In this document: one piece after another, positions 35,300-44,228 of the stretch
Numbering within the stretch: the stretch's first letter is position 1
How the letters are laid out: every line of letters begins with the position of its first letter
Source: Anaerolineae bacterium
GTDB lineage: Bacteria; Chloroflexota; Anaerolineae; Aggregatilineales; UBA2796
Direction: 5' to 3'
DNA: 64,000 nucleotides
NCBI GenBank assembly: GCA_019637615.1
Contig: JAHBVJ010000002.1
Coordinates: forward strand, 310,001 to 374,000
Position numbers and translations under genes: made by a program
The notes under the pieces: generated by a model
Databases searched by the model: none
What the model saw: only the letters and a program-made list of their open reading frames with translations
What the model was told of the DNA's origin: nothing

Positions 35300-36094
35300 T
35301 TACGACGACGCCACGACCGTCTCTGGAATCGGCGTTCGCTGCCACACGCGCGAATCGATGACGACCAATAGGATCGCGGCGGCGCTGTAAGTAAGCGCCA
35401 TTAACCACGTGGCTCGTGTTACTTCTACGTGGGCATTCAAAAAGGCCAGCAGATTTTGTGTGCCGTGCAGCAGGATCGCCGCACACACGCCGCTGCTGCC
35501 GGATTTCAGATAGACCCATGTCAGCATAACAGACAGCGCCAGAATCACGGTGAATTGAGCTACGGGCGGTGCGCCTTCCGAGAGCATCCCCGGTAGCAGC
35601 AAAATTAGGTGCAAAGTCGCCCACGGGATGCCTAAAATGAGACTAGCCGTGAGCGGCGCGTGCTGTTTGAGCAGACGTGGCAAGGCAAACCCGCGCCAAC
35701 CGAGTTCCTCACCCGCCGCGAAGATATAGACCATGATCAGGAATGGTGAGAACTCGCCTATTTGCAGGTCGGACACCCATCCAAACAGAAAAGCGATGAT
35801 GTTCACAACGAAACGGATAGCCAGACACAGCGCAATAATTTGTAGGAAACGTTGCCACCCCATCCGCCAGCGCACGGCTTGCGCCAACAGATCGCGTACA
35901 CCACTCCAACCTTGTGTCAACACAGTGAGCAAGCTGGCGACGGAAACCGGAATAAAGACCACCACCATCGAAAAACCGAGGGCGCGGGCTTCCGATGGGA
36001 AGGGCAAGAAATAGGCCGCGAACGACAATCCCAGCGTTAAAACGCAAAAGATGAGCACTTCATGGCGTTTGAGGACGGACGTCAGATAGGTCAT
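35300..36094 (-). CDS. CPBP family intramembrane glutamic endopeptidase
   Basis: This 264-residue integral membrane protein has about seven hydrophobic helices and the CPBP (Abi) motifs: FAAGEELGWRGFALPRLL, where the EExxxR pattern holds the catalytic Glu pair and Arg, and a later motif with His (IPWATLHLILL). A third His/Asn-containing helix (AAILLHGTQNLLAF) completes the site. Family members include Rce1-type CaaX proteases and bacteriocin self-immunity proteins. The substrate is unknown. Its 3' end almost touches the convergent secreted protein gene (7 bp), and it is divergent from the histidine kinase at 36313. Confidence 0.9.
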   Translation of the reverse strand: MTYLTSVLKRHEVLIFCVLTLGLSFAAYFLPFPSEARALGFSMVVVFIPVSVASLLTVLTQGWSGVRDLLAQAVRWRMGWQRFLQIIALCLAIRFVVNIIAFLFGWVSDLQIGEFSPFLIMVYIFAAGEELGWRGFALPRLLKQHAPLTASLILGIPWATLHLILLLPGMLSEGAPPVAQFTVILALSVMLTWVYLKSGSSGVCAAILLHGTQNLLAFLNAHVEVTRATWLMALTYSAAAILLVVIDSRVWQRTPIPETVVASS

Positions 36095-36312
36095 GATATG
36101 CGGTTCCTATAGGCGGGAGAAGATCCTATCGTCAGTGTAAGACCAATTTCTGCTCATTCGCAAGCAGTGATTGACAGCAACAGCCTAACCGCAGGAGGGG
36201 AAACTAACGCTTAAGCACGAATTTGGGTAGAATTAGATGGTTCAGTTCGTCTATTCCTCGGCAGGGGTGAAGTGCGGACGATCATCCCGAGTCTGCGATT
36301 GCGGAGAACGCT

Positions 36313-38616
36313 TTGGGAACGCTAACGTTTGCCTCGATATTGGCGATTGGTTTGTGCATCGGCTACGTGATCCTGTTGGGTACTACGCAGCGACGGCGTA
36401 CACAACTGGATAATTCATGGCTGTGGATGATGGCGGTGCTGATCACGGCGCTGGTCGCGCAGGCTGCCAACGCGCTTGATCCGAGCGCCAACATCCTCGG
36501 CTTGACACAGCCTGCCTTGAATGTCGTCCTCACGAGCGCGGTCTTGGTCGCGTTGAGCGCTCTCACCTTCAACTTCCTGTACCGCCGTTTTGCACGGTTG
36601 GTAGCGGGCGCGGGCGCAGTGTGGCTTGTGCTGATCCTGCTGCTGCTGTGGCAGATGCCCGATAGCCAAACCGGACAAGTGGGCTGGTTTGGGCGCGTTT
36701 TCAACGGTCAGGACGGCGTGGGCTTGGTGGTCTTCTTGGGCTGGCTCTTGTTGAGTGGCTTATCGCTCGCCATCACCTTCAACAACTACTATCGCGCACA
36801 TTTGCCGGAGGCCGCTAACCGCGCCTTGTTTTGGGGGTTGGTCTTCCCGCTGGTCGTGATGGGCATGGTGATGAGCGTATCTAGCGGCGCTTTCCTGCGC
36901 GAGTCCGGTTGGGCGTTGCAATTCGTGGGGCTAGGTGGCTTGTTATACAGCGCCGCCGAGCACCGTGTCCTTGATATGCGGCGGTTGCTGCGCTTGGCGA
37001 TTGCGTCCGGCGTCATCACCTTCGTGACCGCGCTGTTCATCCTCGTCGCACTGTTCGCGGGCAACGCCATCAACGCCGATTCCGGCGCGCTGCCCCTCGC
37101 GCTGGCGATCATCGCGACCATCGCCGCCATCATTTATACACCTTTCCAAGCCATGACTTTGGGAGTCGTGCGGCGCATGTCTGGCACCACGCCCGAAGAC
37201 ACCACTTCGGCAGTGCGCATTTACAGTCAGCGTGTATCGAGCATCGTTGAACTTGGCGATCTGGCGGGCACGGTGACGGACGCCATGCGAGAAGCGATGC
37301 GTGTGCGTGGTGGCGGTGTGCTGCTGGCGACGATTGAGAATGCCGATACCGTCCGCTTGGAGCCGATGATCGTGGATACCACGCCGCGCCCGCCGCTGAT
37401 GGTGCGCATTCCGAGCAGCAGCCCGATCTACGGTCGGATGTTTATCAACCATCTGCCCGTACTGCAATACGATCTCGAATATGCGCGGGAATACAGTTCG
37501 TTAGCGCCAGAGATCGCGGCCTTCTTCCGGCAACTGCATATGAGCGCCTACGCGCCGATTGTCGTGCAAGGGCAGCTTATCGGCGTGCTGTCGGCGGGTG
37601 CCAAGATCAACGATGACCCGTTCTATCCCCAAGATGTCGATATGCTGGCAACGCTGGCGAATCAAACTGGCGTCGCGCTGAGGAATGCCCGTCTGGTTAC
37701 CGATCTCAAACGTACGTCCATCGAGTCGCACGCGCTGAACTCGGATTTGCTGCGCACCAAGGAGCGTTTGGAACAGCTTGACTCGGTCAAAACCGACTTC
37801 GTGACCATCGCCAGCCACGAACTGCGCACACCGCTGGCTCAGATTCGCGGCTATACCGATATTCTGGATGCCATGAACGAGCAAGCCATGCTCGATCAAG
37901 ATCAGGTCGGCGGCATGGTCAGCAACATGCGCAAAGCCACTGACCGCCTTGAAAAATTGATTGCCGATATGCTCGATGTTAGCCAATTGGGCTTGGACGC
38001 GATGGACTTGCGGTTCGCGCAGACCACGCTCGATAGCGTCTTGCGCCTCGCCATCGAACCACTGGCGGAAAGCATCAAGCAGCGCAAATTACAGCTCACC
38101 GCGCGTGGGTTAAAGGGGCTGCCGCCCATCGAAGCCGATATGCAACGGTTGGTGCAAGCCTTCCGCAACATTTGCGTGAACGCGGTCAAGTACACGCCCG
38201 ATGGCGGTCGTATCGACATCGTGGCACATGTGGAGCGCAATGAACAGACCGAAGAAGAAGAGATCGTTGTGACTATTGCGGATACGGGTATCGGCATCGA
38301 TCCGCGTAACCACGAACTGATCTTCGAGAAATTCTTCCGCGTCGCTGATCCGGGGTTGCATTCGACGGGCACCACCAAATTCATGGGTGCTGGCCCCGGC
38401 CTCGGTCTGACTATCGCACGCGGCGTGATCGAAGGTCACGGCGGACATATCACGGTGGAAAGCCCCGGCTACGAACCCCAAAAACTGCCGGGTTCGGTGT
38501 TCATCATCCATCTGCCGATCCATCCGCCGCAGGGTGCCAAGCGCGTGATGCCATTCGAGTCCTCTACGGGTAGTGTTGTGCTGCCAGTGCCCGCTGGCGC
38601 AATGAAAGGTAATTAG
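36313..38616 (+). CDS. Membrane sensor histidine kinase (7TM-like, GAF, HisKA, HATPase)
   Basis: This 767-residue sensor starts at a TTG with GGAGAA upstream. Residues 1-280 hold about eight hydrophobic helices, a 7TMR-type sensor region. A GAF domain spans roughly 310-455 (LGDLAGTVTDAMREAM to LATLANQTGVALRNA). HisKA follows with ASHELRTPLAQIRGY (His502) and the HATPase domain shows NAVKYTP, DTGIGIDP and GPGLGLTIA. It would autophosphorylate and signal to a response regulator, but none is encoded beside it. DinB-like and YgfZ genes follow within 10 bp and 7 bp gaps, so all three may be one operon. Confidence 0.92.
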   Translation: MGTLTFASILAIGLCIGYVILLGTTQRRRTQLDNSWLWMMAVLITALVAQAANALDPSANILGLTQPALNVVLTSAVLVALSALTFNFLYRRFARLVAGAGAVWLVLILLLLWQMPDSQTGQVGWFGRVFNGQDGVGLVVFLGWLLLSGLSLAITFNNYYRAHLPEAANRALFWGLVFPLVVMGMVMSVSSGAFLRESGWALQFVGLGGLLYSAAEHRVLDMRRLLRLAIASGVITFVTALFILVALFAGNAINADSGALPLALAIIATIAAIIYTPFQAMTLGVVRRMSGTTPEDTTSAVRIYSQRVSSIVELGDLAGTVTDAMREAMRVRGGGVLLATIENADTVRLEPMIVDTTPRPPLMVRIPSSSPIYGRMFINHLPVLQYDLEYAREYSSLAPEIAAFFRQLHMSAYAPIVVQGQLIGVLSAGAKINDDPFYPQDVDMLATLANQTGVALRNARLVTDLKRTSIESHALNSDLLRTKERLEQLDSVKTDFVTIASHELRTPLAQIRGYTDILDAMNEQAMLDQDQVGGMVSNMRKATDRLEKLIADMLDVSQLGLDAMDLRFAQTTLDSVLRLAIEPLAESIKQRKLQLTARGLKGLPPIEADMQRLVQAFRNICVNAVKYTPDGGRIDIVAHVERNEQTEEEEIVVTIADTGIGIDPRNHELIFEKFFRVADPGLHSTGTTKFMGAGPGLGLTIARGVIEGHGGHITVESPGYEPQKLPGSVFIIHLPIHPPQGAKRVMPFESSTGSVVLPVPAGAMKGN

Positions 38617-38625
38617 CGATAGCTC

Positions 38626-39108
38626 ATGAATAAGGCAGCAGTCCTTAACGAACTTCGCACCAGCCGTGCGAAGTTGGTCAGCGCGATAGAAGGGTTGCCG
38701 GAGGAAGCCATGCTGCGGGCAGGCGTGGTCGGCTTATGGTCGATCAAAGATTTATTGGCGCATCTCACCGCGTGGGAATCTGAACTGGTGACGGCGCTGG
38801 CACGCTTGGCGGTCTCGCGGAAAATTCCGCACATCGTCGAGATTGACGACCTTGACGAGTGGAATATGGAAGTGTACGCCGTCAACGCGCGGCGGGCGCT
38901 GAGCGATGTGCTGGAAGATTTTCAGGGCGTCCACAAGCATCTACTGAAGGCGGTTGAGGAGATCGATGAGAAAACCTTGACCAATCCGCGCCGCTTCCCG
39001 TGGATGGAGGGCGAGCCACTGTCGTATCTGATCGCGGAAAATGGCTTCTGGCACGAGTCCGAGCACGCCGACCAGATTCTTGAGTGGCGGAAAACGAATG
39101 GGGTGTAA
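38626..39108 (+). CDS. DinB-like four-helix bundle protein
   Basis: A 160-residue protein with the DinB/DfsB pattern: an N-terminal helix (AAVLNELRTSRAKLVSAIEGL), GLWSIKDLLAHLTAWESELV with the first metal-ligand His, a middle helical pair, and a C-terminal GFWHESEHADQILEWR with the second His group. DinB superfamily proteins include DNA-damage-inducible proteins, thiol transferases and ClbS-type resistance hydrolases; the activity here is not predictable. It sits 9 bp after the histidine kinase and 6 bp before the YgfZ gene. Confidence 0.85.
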   Translation: MNKAAVLNELRTSRAKLVSAIEGLPEEAMLRAGVVGLWSIKDLLAHLTAWESELVTALARLAVSRKIPHIVEIDDLDEWNMEVYAVNARRALSDVLEDFQGVHKHLLKAVEEIDEKTLTNPRRFPWMEGEPLSYLIAENGFWHESEHADQILEWRKTNGV

Positions 39109-39114
39109 AAGGTA

Positions 39115-40074
39115 ATGACAATGGTACTGGTATTTGATCGCTCTACGCAGCAGGGACGGCTCGAACTCACGGATCGCGACCGCTTCAAACTGCTACACAA
39201 CATGACCACGCAAGACTTCAACACGATTAAGGTTGGCGAGGGACGTTCCGCCGTCTTGACTACAGCCTTAGCCCGCATCATCGACCGTGTCATCGTGTAC
39301 AATCGCGGCGAAAGCGCGCTGATGATCACTAACTATCCGGCAATCGTGCGTTCGTGGTTGCAGCGGCACATCTTCTTCAACGACAAGGTGCGCCTGCAAG
39401 ATGTCTCGGCAGCGTTCGGTCAATTGGAATTTTATGGCGATCAGGCGGCTGCCATCGCGGATACCTTTATGGCAGGGGCGTCCAAGCTGGCGCTGCATGG
39501 CTGTGCTGAGATCGAGATCAGTGGCGAAAAAGGGATGATCGCGCGGACACTACCTATTGCTGGCGATGGCTTCATCCTGATCGTGCCGATGGCAGCGCTC
39601 TCCACCATCAAGATGCGCTTGTTGGCACAGGTTGGTGCGGTTGAGGGTGACGCGGCGCGTTACGAACGGCTGCGCATCGAGGCGGGCTTGGCGGGCGCTC
39701 CCCGCGAATTGAGCGAGGAGTACATCCCGTTAGAGGCTGGTTTGTGGGACTCGGTGAGCTTCCACAAAGGTTGCTACATCGGGCAAGAGATCATCGCGCG
39801 GATGGAAAGCCGTCAGCGCCTCGCGAAAACGCTGGTCAAGCTGCATCTGACTACGTTACCTGCGCTCGGTTCCACCATCAGCCTTGATGACCGCGCTATC
39901 GGCATGATCACCAGCGCTACGGAAACGGAGCAGGGGAGCATCGCCCTTGGTTTCGTCAAGCCAGAATTTGCCGAGGCTGGTACGCAGCTCACCGTCACAG
40001 CGGATGGGCAAGCTCCGCTGACCGCCGAAGTGGTTGATGCGCCGCTGCTGCAAACGGGCTTTGCCAACGCGTAA
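39115..40074 (+). CDS. ygfZ: YgfZ/GcvT folate-binding protein, iron-sulfur cluster maintenance
   Basis: This 319-residue protein has the GcvT-like fold and the diagnostic YgfZ signature SFHKGCYIGQEIIARM with the conserved Cys. Other family features are DRDRFKLLHNMTTQDFNTIKVGEG near the start and RLRIEAGLAGAPRELSEEYIPLEAGL ahead of the signature. YgfZ (IBA57 in mitochondria) uses tetrahydrofolate to help assemble or repair Fe-S clusters such as that of MiaB. A second in-frame ATG six bases downstream is an alternative start with better spacing to AAAGGT. It is the last gene of the kinase-DinB-YgfZ run. Confidence 0.92.
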   Translation: MTMVLVFDRSTQQGRLELTDRDRFKLLHNMTTQDFNTIKVGEGRSAVLTTALARIIDRVIVYNRGESALMITNYPAIVRSWLQRHIFFNDKVRLQDVSAAFGQLEFYGDQAAAIADTFMAGASKLALHGCAEIEISGEKGMIARTLPIAGDGFILIVPMAALSTIKMRLLAQVGAVEGDAARYERLRIEAGLAGAPRELSEEYIPLEAGLWDSVSFHKGCYIGQEIIARMESRQRLAKTLVKLHLTTLPALGSTISLDDRAIGMITSATETEQGSIALGFVKPEFAEAGTQLTVTADGQAPLTAEVVDAPLLQTGFANA

Positions 40075-40179
40075 AATCGTCTACGTGGGTACTGGGCATT
40101 TACAAGACGCGCCGTTTTTTATGCCCGATCTTACGTATCGGGCTAATCGTAAGACAATCGCTAGTAGGGAGTTTTGTTC

Positions 40180-41460
40180 GTGAAAGTGTCTATAGTGCGT
40201 TTATTGATTGTCTTGTGCGTCGTAATGACCTCGGCCTTCGTCAGGTCAACGCCAGCTTCCGCTCAAGATTCATTTGTCATTTTTCAGGACGATTTCAGAA
40301 ATAATGATAACGGATGGGAAGTCGTCGGCGGCACTGACACCTCGAAATTGTTCGTCGGGGATGGCGTCTTGCGCTTCAGCACTGAAAAAGAAGGCTATGC
40401 GAACTGGGCTGTGCCCGATGTGACCGTGCCCGATGACATCGATGTGCAAGTCACCGCCACCGTGATCGATCCAGACAGCAGCGGCAACTGGAATTTTGCG
40501 CTGATCTTGCGCGCCGACACGCGTGATAGCGACGCCAGCTTCTACCATTTTGGCGTGGGCGGCGACGGCAGCTACGAATTCTCCATCCGGCGCAAGAACC
40601 CGGAAAATTATGCGGAGAACATCAAGAGTGGGAAGATCAGTGGCTTTAATGTCAACCGCCCCATCAAACTGCGCGTGCTGGCACAGGGCGACACGTTTGC
40701 GTTCTTCGTGAACGGTAAGCAAGTAGACACGTTCAAAGATAGCAGCGTTAGCACTGACGCGGACACCGAAAAATATCTTGGCTTCATGGTCGGGACGTAC
40801 AGCGGAGTCGAGCGCAATGAGGTCGAGTTTACCGATCTTTTGGTCATGAGTGCAGATAGTGCCACCGTCAACAACGGTGGCGACCCCGATGCGTTGTTGA
40901 ATGAGACTTTCCCGGACGATAACCCGAACGAATGGATTTTAGGGACATTCACCAATTCCAAATCCAGCATCAGCGACAACACCCTGACGGTTCAGATCAC
41001 CAAAGATAACTTCTTCGGCTACACATGGCCCAAGACGAAGTTTCCCGAAGACCTTGACATCACGGTGAACGTTATCAATCCCGATCCCGAAGCGGGCGAC
41101 GCATGGGGCTATGGAATCGGCTATCGCGGTTACGATGAGGACGACGAGAAGACATTCTACCTATTCGAGGTGCAAGGCACGGGGAAGTTTGCCGTCACCG
41201 CCCAGAAAGGCGGCACTGTACTAGATACGCTGATCAAAGGTACGGTCAGCAACTTCGATGGCAGCGCCGAGAACGTACTACGTGTGGTTGTACGCGGCAA
41301 TACGCACAATTTCTACGTGAACGGCAAAAAAGTTGGTTCCGCCCAAGATTCGACGCTTGACCAGAAGACGGACTACTATTTGCTGCTGGAAGCTGGCACG
41401 TTCGAAGGTCAGAATTCCATCTCTGCGAATTTCAGCAACTTGGTCGTCAAAGCGCCATGA
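40180..41460 (+). CDS. Secreted protein with two tandem LamG/concanavalin-like domains
   Basis: A 426-residue exported protein (signal peptide VRLLIVLCVVMTSAFVRSTPASA). The mature part is an internal duplication of a domain of about 190 residues. Both halves run D(D/T)F..N..W, an early strand ending in VTV or a related turn, NPD or DPD, a Y.F.V...G.Y/F strand pair, KG or SG.ISGF, RV.(A/V)(Q/R)G(D/N)T..F(F/Y)VNGK(Q/K)V and a final SN/TDL.V segment. The pattern resembles concanavalin-like jelly rolls (DUF1080/LamG) that bind carbohydrates. GTG 40180 has GGGAG eight bases upstream. A strong terminator follows. No catalytic residue is evident. Confidence 0.82.
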   Translation: MKVSIVRLLIVLCVVMTSAFVRSTPASAQDSFVIFQDDFRNNDNGWEVVGGTDTSKLFVGDGVLRFSTEKEGYANWAVPDVTVPDDIDVQVTATVIDPDSSGNWNFALILRADTRDSDASFYHFGVGGDGSYEFSIRRKNPENYAENIKSGKISGFNVNRPIKLRVLAQGDTFAFFVNGKQVDTFKDSSVSTDADTEKYLGFMVGTYSGVERNEVEFTDLLVMSADSATVNNGGDPDALLNETFPDDNPNEWILGTFTNSKSSISDNTLTVQITKDNFFGYTWPKTKFPEDLDITVNVINPDPEAGDAWGYGIGYRGYDEDDEKTFYLFEVQGTGKFAVTAQKGGTVLDTLIKGTVSNFDGSAENVLRVVVRGNTHNFYVNGKKVGSAQDSTLDQKTDYYLLLEAGTFEGQNSISANFSNLVVKAP

Positions 41461-41474
41461 GTAAGATGCGTCCC

Positions 41475-41507
41475 CTGCCTCTCCTCACCGTGAGGAGGGG
41501 CAGTTTT
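41475..41507 (+). terminator. Rho-independent terminator
   Basis: A 13-position stem (CTGCC-t-CTCCTCA with TGAGGAG-g-GGCAG, one mismatch) with a 3-nt loop followed by TTTT, 14 bp past the stop codon of the gene at 40180. Confidence 0.88.
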
Positions 41508-41547
41508 CTAGTCACAAGTTTTATGTCATGCATGTCCCACGGTTCGA

Positions 41548-43134
41548 ATGACCCAACCACAGCCTGATCAACAAGTCATCATCATCGGCGCAGGATTAGC
41601 GGGCATGACCGCCGGTCTCCATCTTGCGCGGCGCGGACTATCCGTGCTCCTGCTCGAAGCTGATCCAAACTTTCCCGGCGGCAGATTGCAGGGCGGGGCA
41701 GCGGTGACGCTGGAGCACAACGGGCGCACATGGTCATTTCCCGGCGAGCACGGACTGCACGGCGTCTGGGGACAGTATCACAATTTACGGGCGATGCTGG
41801 CGCGCGAGGACATCGATCCCGGTTTCGTGCCCGCCAAGGAAGAAGCATGGATACTGCGCCATCCTAAAAGCGCGGTGCAGTGGACGAAAGGTGGCAGCGC
41901 CCTCCGTAAGAGCTGGATTCCCGCACCTTTCCACTATCTGGCACTGTTCATCCGTCCGCGCTTTTTGCAGATGCTTACCCTGCGCGATCTGGCAAGTATG
42001 TTCCGCGTGCTTGGCGGCTTGATCTTCGCGACTGCTTACGATCCCGCCGTCGAAGATGCCCGCTTGGATCGTTTCACGCTGGCGGATTTCTTCAAGGGGT
42101 GGTCGCCCACGCTGCAATCCTTATTCTTGGGCTTGGCACGGAATTTCACCTCGGCGCGGCCTGATCAAGTACCTCAAGCGGGGTTTATCGCCTTTTTGCG
42201 CTTCTATACCTTGCTGCGGCGCGATGCGTGGCGCTTTAACTACTTCAACCGTGATTCGCACAGTGCGTTGATAGCCCCACTGCAAGCGCGGATCGAGGCG
42301 GCGGGAGGCAAGTTGCAGCTTGGCGCGCAGGTGACCGACCTGATCCGCGATGGCGAAGGTTGGCGCGTCCAATGGCAGCAACCGCCAAGCAGTGAAGCTG
42401 TGCCTGAAGCCGAGAATGAGATCAGCGAAGCGAACGCCTCCCACGTGATCCTCGCACTGGACATCCCCGGCGCACGTAAGCTGCTTACGCACAGCTTGAG
42501 CGCACACGCCTTAACATGGTCGATGGCAGTCCCGTCCGTCGTGGTGCGCTACTGGTTCAACCGCAAGCCCAAAGGAAGCAGCGCGGAGCCGGAAGCGGGC
42601 ATCTTCACGGGTGAATTCATCCTCGATAACTATTTCTGGCTGCATCGTATTCAGGCGGTCTTCGGGGACTGGAGTCAGGTCACGGGTGGCAGCGCCGTCG
42701 AATGTCACATTTATGGGCCACCGGAAATATTGCTCGAACCGGACGCCGTGTTATTGGCGCGTGGGTTGCAAGACATCGGGCGCGTGTGGCCTGAGCTGCG
42801 CAGTGCCCTCATCACGCAGTCGATCCGTCGCAACGCAGCCACGCATTCGCTGTTCAGCGGCAACACCGATCAAGGCTTGAGTGTACAAACGCCTTGGTCA
42901 CAATTGTGGGCATGTGGCGATTGGGTGCGTTATCCTCATGGATCGCTGTATATGGAGCGGGCAGTCGTAACCGGGTTAGCGGCAGCCAACGGCGTCCTCA
43001 CAGCGAAAAACCTGCCCACCTATGATATTCAACCCGTCGATCCGCCTGAAATACTCGTGCGGTGGATTGAACGGTTGTTGCGGTGGGTGCGTCGGCGGGC
43101 ACGGTCTTACGGTCAGCGGCGCGAGCAAAACTAA
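41548..43134 (+). CDS. FAD-dependent CrtI/phytoene desaturase-like oxidoreductase
   Basis: This 528-residue flavoprotein opens with VIIIGAGLAGMTAGLHLARRGLSVLLLEADPNFPGGRLQG, the FAD motif plus the GG(R/K) motif of the amine oxidase/carotenoid desaturase superfamily. The middle contains SFPGEHGLHGVWGQYHNL and RPDQVPQAGFIAFLRFY. The C-terminal motif LWACGDWVRYPHGSLYMERAVVTGLAAANGVL is the usual second FAD-binding segment, closest in style to zeta-carotene desaturase and 15-cis-phytoene desaturase relatives. No carotenoid gene lies nearby, so I do not assign a pathway. A basic tail ends the protein. It is preceded by a terminator. Confidence 0.86.
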   Translation: MTQPQPDQQVIIIGAGLAGMTAGLHLARRGLSVLLLEADPNFPGGRLQGGAAVTLEHNGRTWSFPGEHGLHGVWGQYHNLRAMLAREDIDPGFVPAKEEAWILRHPKSAVQWTKGGSALRKSWIPAPFHYLALFIRPRFLQMLTLRDLASMFRVLGGLIFATAYDPAVEDARLDRFTLADFFKGWSPTLQSLFLGLARNFTSARPDQVPQAGFIAFLRFYTLLRRDAWRFNYFNRDSHSALIAPLQARIEAAGGKLQLGAQVTDLIRDGEGWRVQWQQPPSSEAVPEAENEISEANASHVILALDIPGARKLLTHSLSAHALTWSMAVPSVVVRYWFNRKPKGSSAEPEAGIFTGEFILDNYFWLHRIQAVFGDWSQVTGGSAVECHIYGPPEILLEPDAVLLARGLQDIGRVWPELRSALITQSIRRNAATHSLFSGNTDQGLSVQTPWSQLWACGDWVRYPHGSLYMERAVVTGLAAANGVLTAKNLPTYDIQPVDPPEILVRWIERLLRWVRRRARSYGQRREQN

Positions 43135-43213
43135 CGATGGAAATCTATCGAACATGCGTTATAATCAACCCGTTTGTTGCGCAGGTTCATGAGTACAAAT
43201 AACAGGATTTGGT

Positions 43214-43849
43214 ATGGAAATCACATGGTACGGGCATAGCTGTTTTCGGTTGGCGGATCGCGGGAAAGCTACCATTATTACTGATCCCTTTGGCGATTCG
43301 ATTGGGTATGATGTACCCAAGCTTAAAGGCGATGTGGTAACGATCAGCCATGATGCACCGGGGCACAACAACTATGCTGCCGTTAAGAACTTCCAGCGCA
43401 TCCTTGCTGGCCCCGGCGAATATGAGATCGGTGGTGTATTCATCATCGGCGCGGCGATGCATAACCTGACGACCGATCCCCCCAAACGGAATGTCGCCTA
43501 TCTGTTTGACTTCGATGGGTTGAAGGTAGCGCATTTGGGCGACCTCGATCACGTGCCAGCGCAATCCACGGTGGAAGACTTGGGCGAGGTTCACATCGCC
43601 TTGGTGCCCGTTGGCGGCGGTGGTGGCTTGAACGCGACACAGGCGGCGGAAGTGGTCAATCTGCTGGAGCCGAAGCTGGTCATCCCAATGCACTACAAGA
43701 CGGATGAGAGTCTGCTGGAGCTAGAAACGGCGGAACGTTTCCTCAAGGAAATGGGCGTCAGCCGTATTCAACAGGGCGATGTATTCAAGGTCACGGCGAG
43801 CGCGTTGCCAGAGCAAACGCAGATCGTCGTGTTAGGATTGAGTAAGTAG
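43214..43849 (+). CDS. UlaG-like metallo-beta-lactamase-fold protein with degraded metal motif
   Basis: This 211-residue protein has the MBL fold of the UlaG/COG2220 group: MEITWYGHSCFRL at the start, TIITDPFGDSIGYDV, then VVTISHDAPGHNNY, PGEYEIGGVFIIGAA, VAHLGDLDHVP and KLVIPMHYKTD. The canonical HxHxDH metal motif reads HDAPGH (His46, Ala48, Gly50, His51), so one His and the Asp ligand are replaced, while later His ligands (in HLGD and MHYK) remain. It may have reduced metal content or altered activity. AGGA precedes ATG 43214. A small protein gene follows after 25 bp, probably co-transcribed. Confidence 0.88.
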   Translation: MEITWYGHSCFRLADRGKATIITDPFGDSIGYDVPKLKGDVVTISHDAPGHNNYAAVKNFQRILAGPGEYEIGGVFIIGAAMHNLTTDPPKRNVAYLFDFDGLKVAHLGDLDHVPAQSTVEDLGEVHIALVPVGGGGGLNATQAAEVVNLLEPKLVIPMHYKTDESLLELETAERFLKEMGVSRIQQGDVFKVTASALPEQTQIVVLGLSK

Positions 43850-43874
43850 AGTTCAGCGAGAGGAACGCGGAGCG

Positions 43875-44180
43875 ATGCAAATCAAGGTGATCATGAGTTG
43901 GGATATTAAGCCGGGACGCAGCGAGGAATATTTTGAATTCGTCGTGCGGGATTTTGCGCCGTCGTTCCAACGCATTGGCTGGCAGATGACTGAAGCATGG
44001 TTAACCGCCTACGGGGAACGCCCTCAGATCATGGTGGGCGCGCTGGCGGATAACTTACCACAAATGAAAAAGATGTTGGCAAGCGAAGAGTGGAAAGAAC
44101 TTCACGATAAGCTGCTTCAGTACGTCACCAACTATTCGCAGAAGATCATCCGCGCGACGCCGTTCTTCCCATTAGTGTAA
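43875..44180 (+). CDS. Small ferredoxin-like (dimeric alpha/beta barrel) protein
   Basis: A 101-residue soluble protein. The pattern VIMSWDIKPGRSEEYFEFVVRDFAPSFQRIGWQMTEAWLTAYGERPQIMVGAL followed by a helix and a short final strand suggests a dimeric alpha/beta barrel as in NIPSNAP, ABM or EthD-type proteins. No catalytic residue is clear. GGAG lies upstream of ATG 43875. It is 25 bp after the MBL-fold gene. Its stop region carries a 12-bp tandem duplication (TTAGTGTAAAAG twice). Confidence 0.72.
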   Translation: MQIKVIMSWDIKPGRSEEYFEFVVRDFAPSFQRIGWQMTEAWLTAYGERPQIMVGALADNLPQMKKMLASEEWKELHDKLLQYVTNYSQKIIRATPFFPLV

Positions 44181-44197
44181 AAGTTAGTGTAAAAGAT

Positions 44198-44219
44198 GGG
44201 CGAGTGTTGATACTCGCCC
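44198..44219 (-). terminator. Terminator hairpin, MFS gene
   Basis: A perfect 8-bp stem (GGGCGAGT with ACTCGCCC) and 6-nt loop; on the minus strand it is followed by ATCTTTTAC. It lies between two convergent genes. Confidence 0.65.
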
Positions 44220-44228
44220 CTTGCATCC

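Noticed and set aside
41548..43134. Calling the CrtI-like flavoprotein a specific carotenoid desaturase
   Set aside because: FAD motifs are clear, but no carotenoid genes are adjacent and substrate-specific residues cannot be judged.
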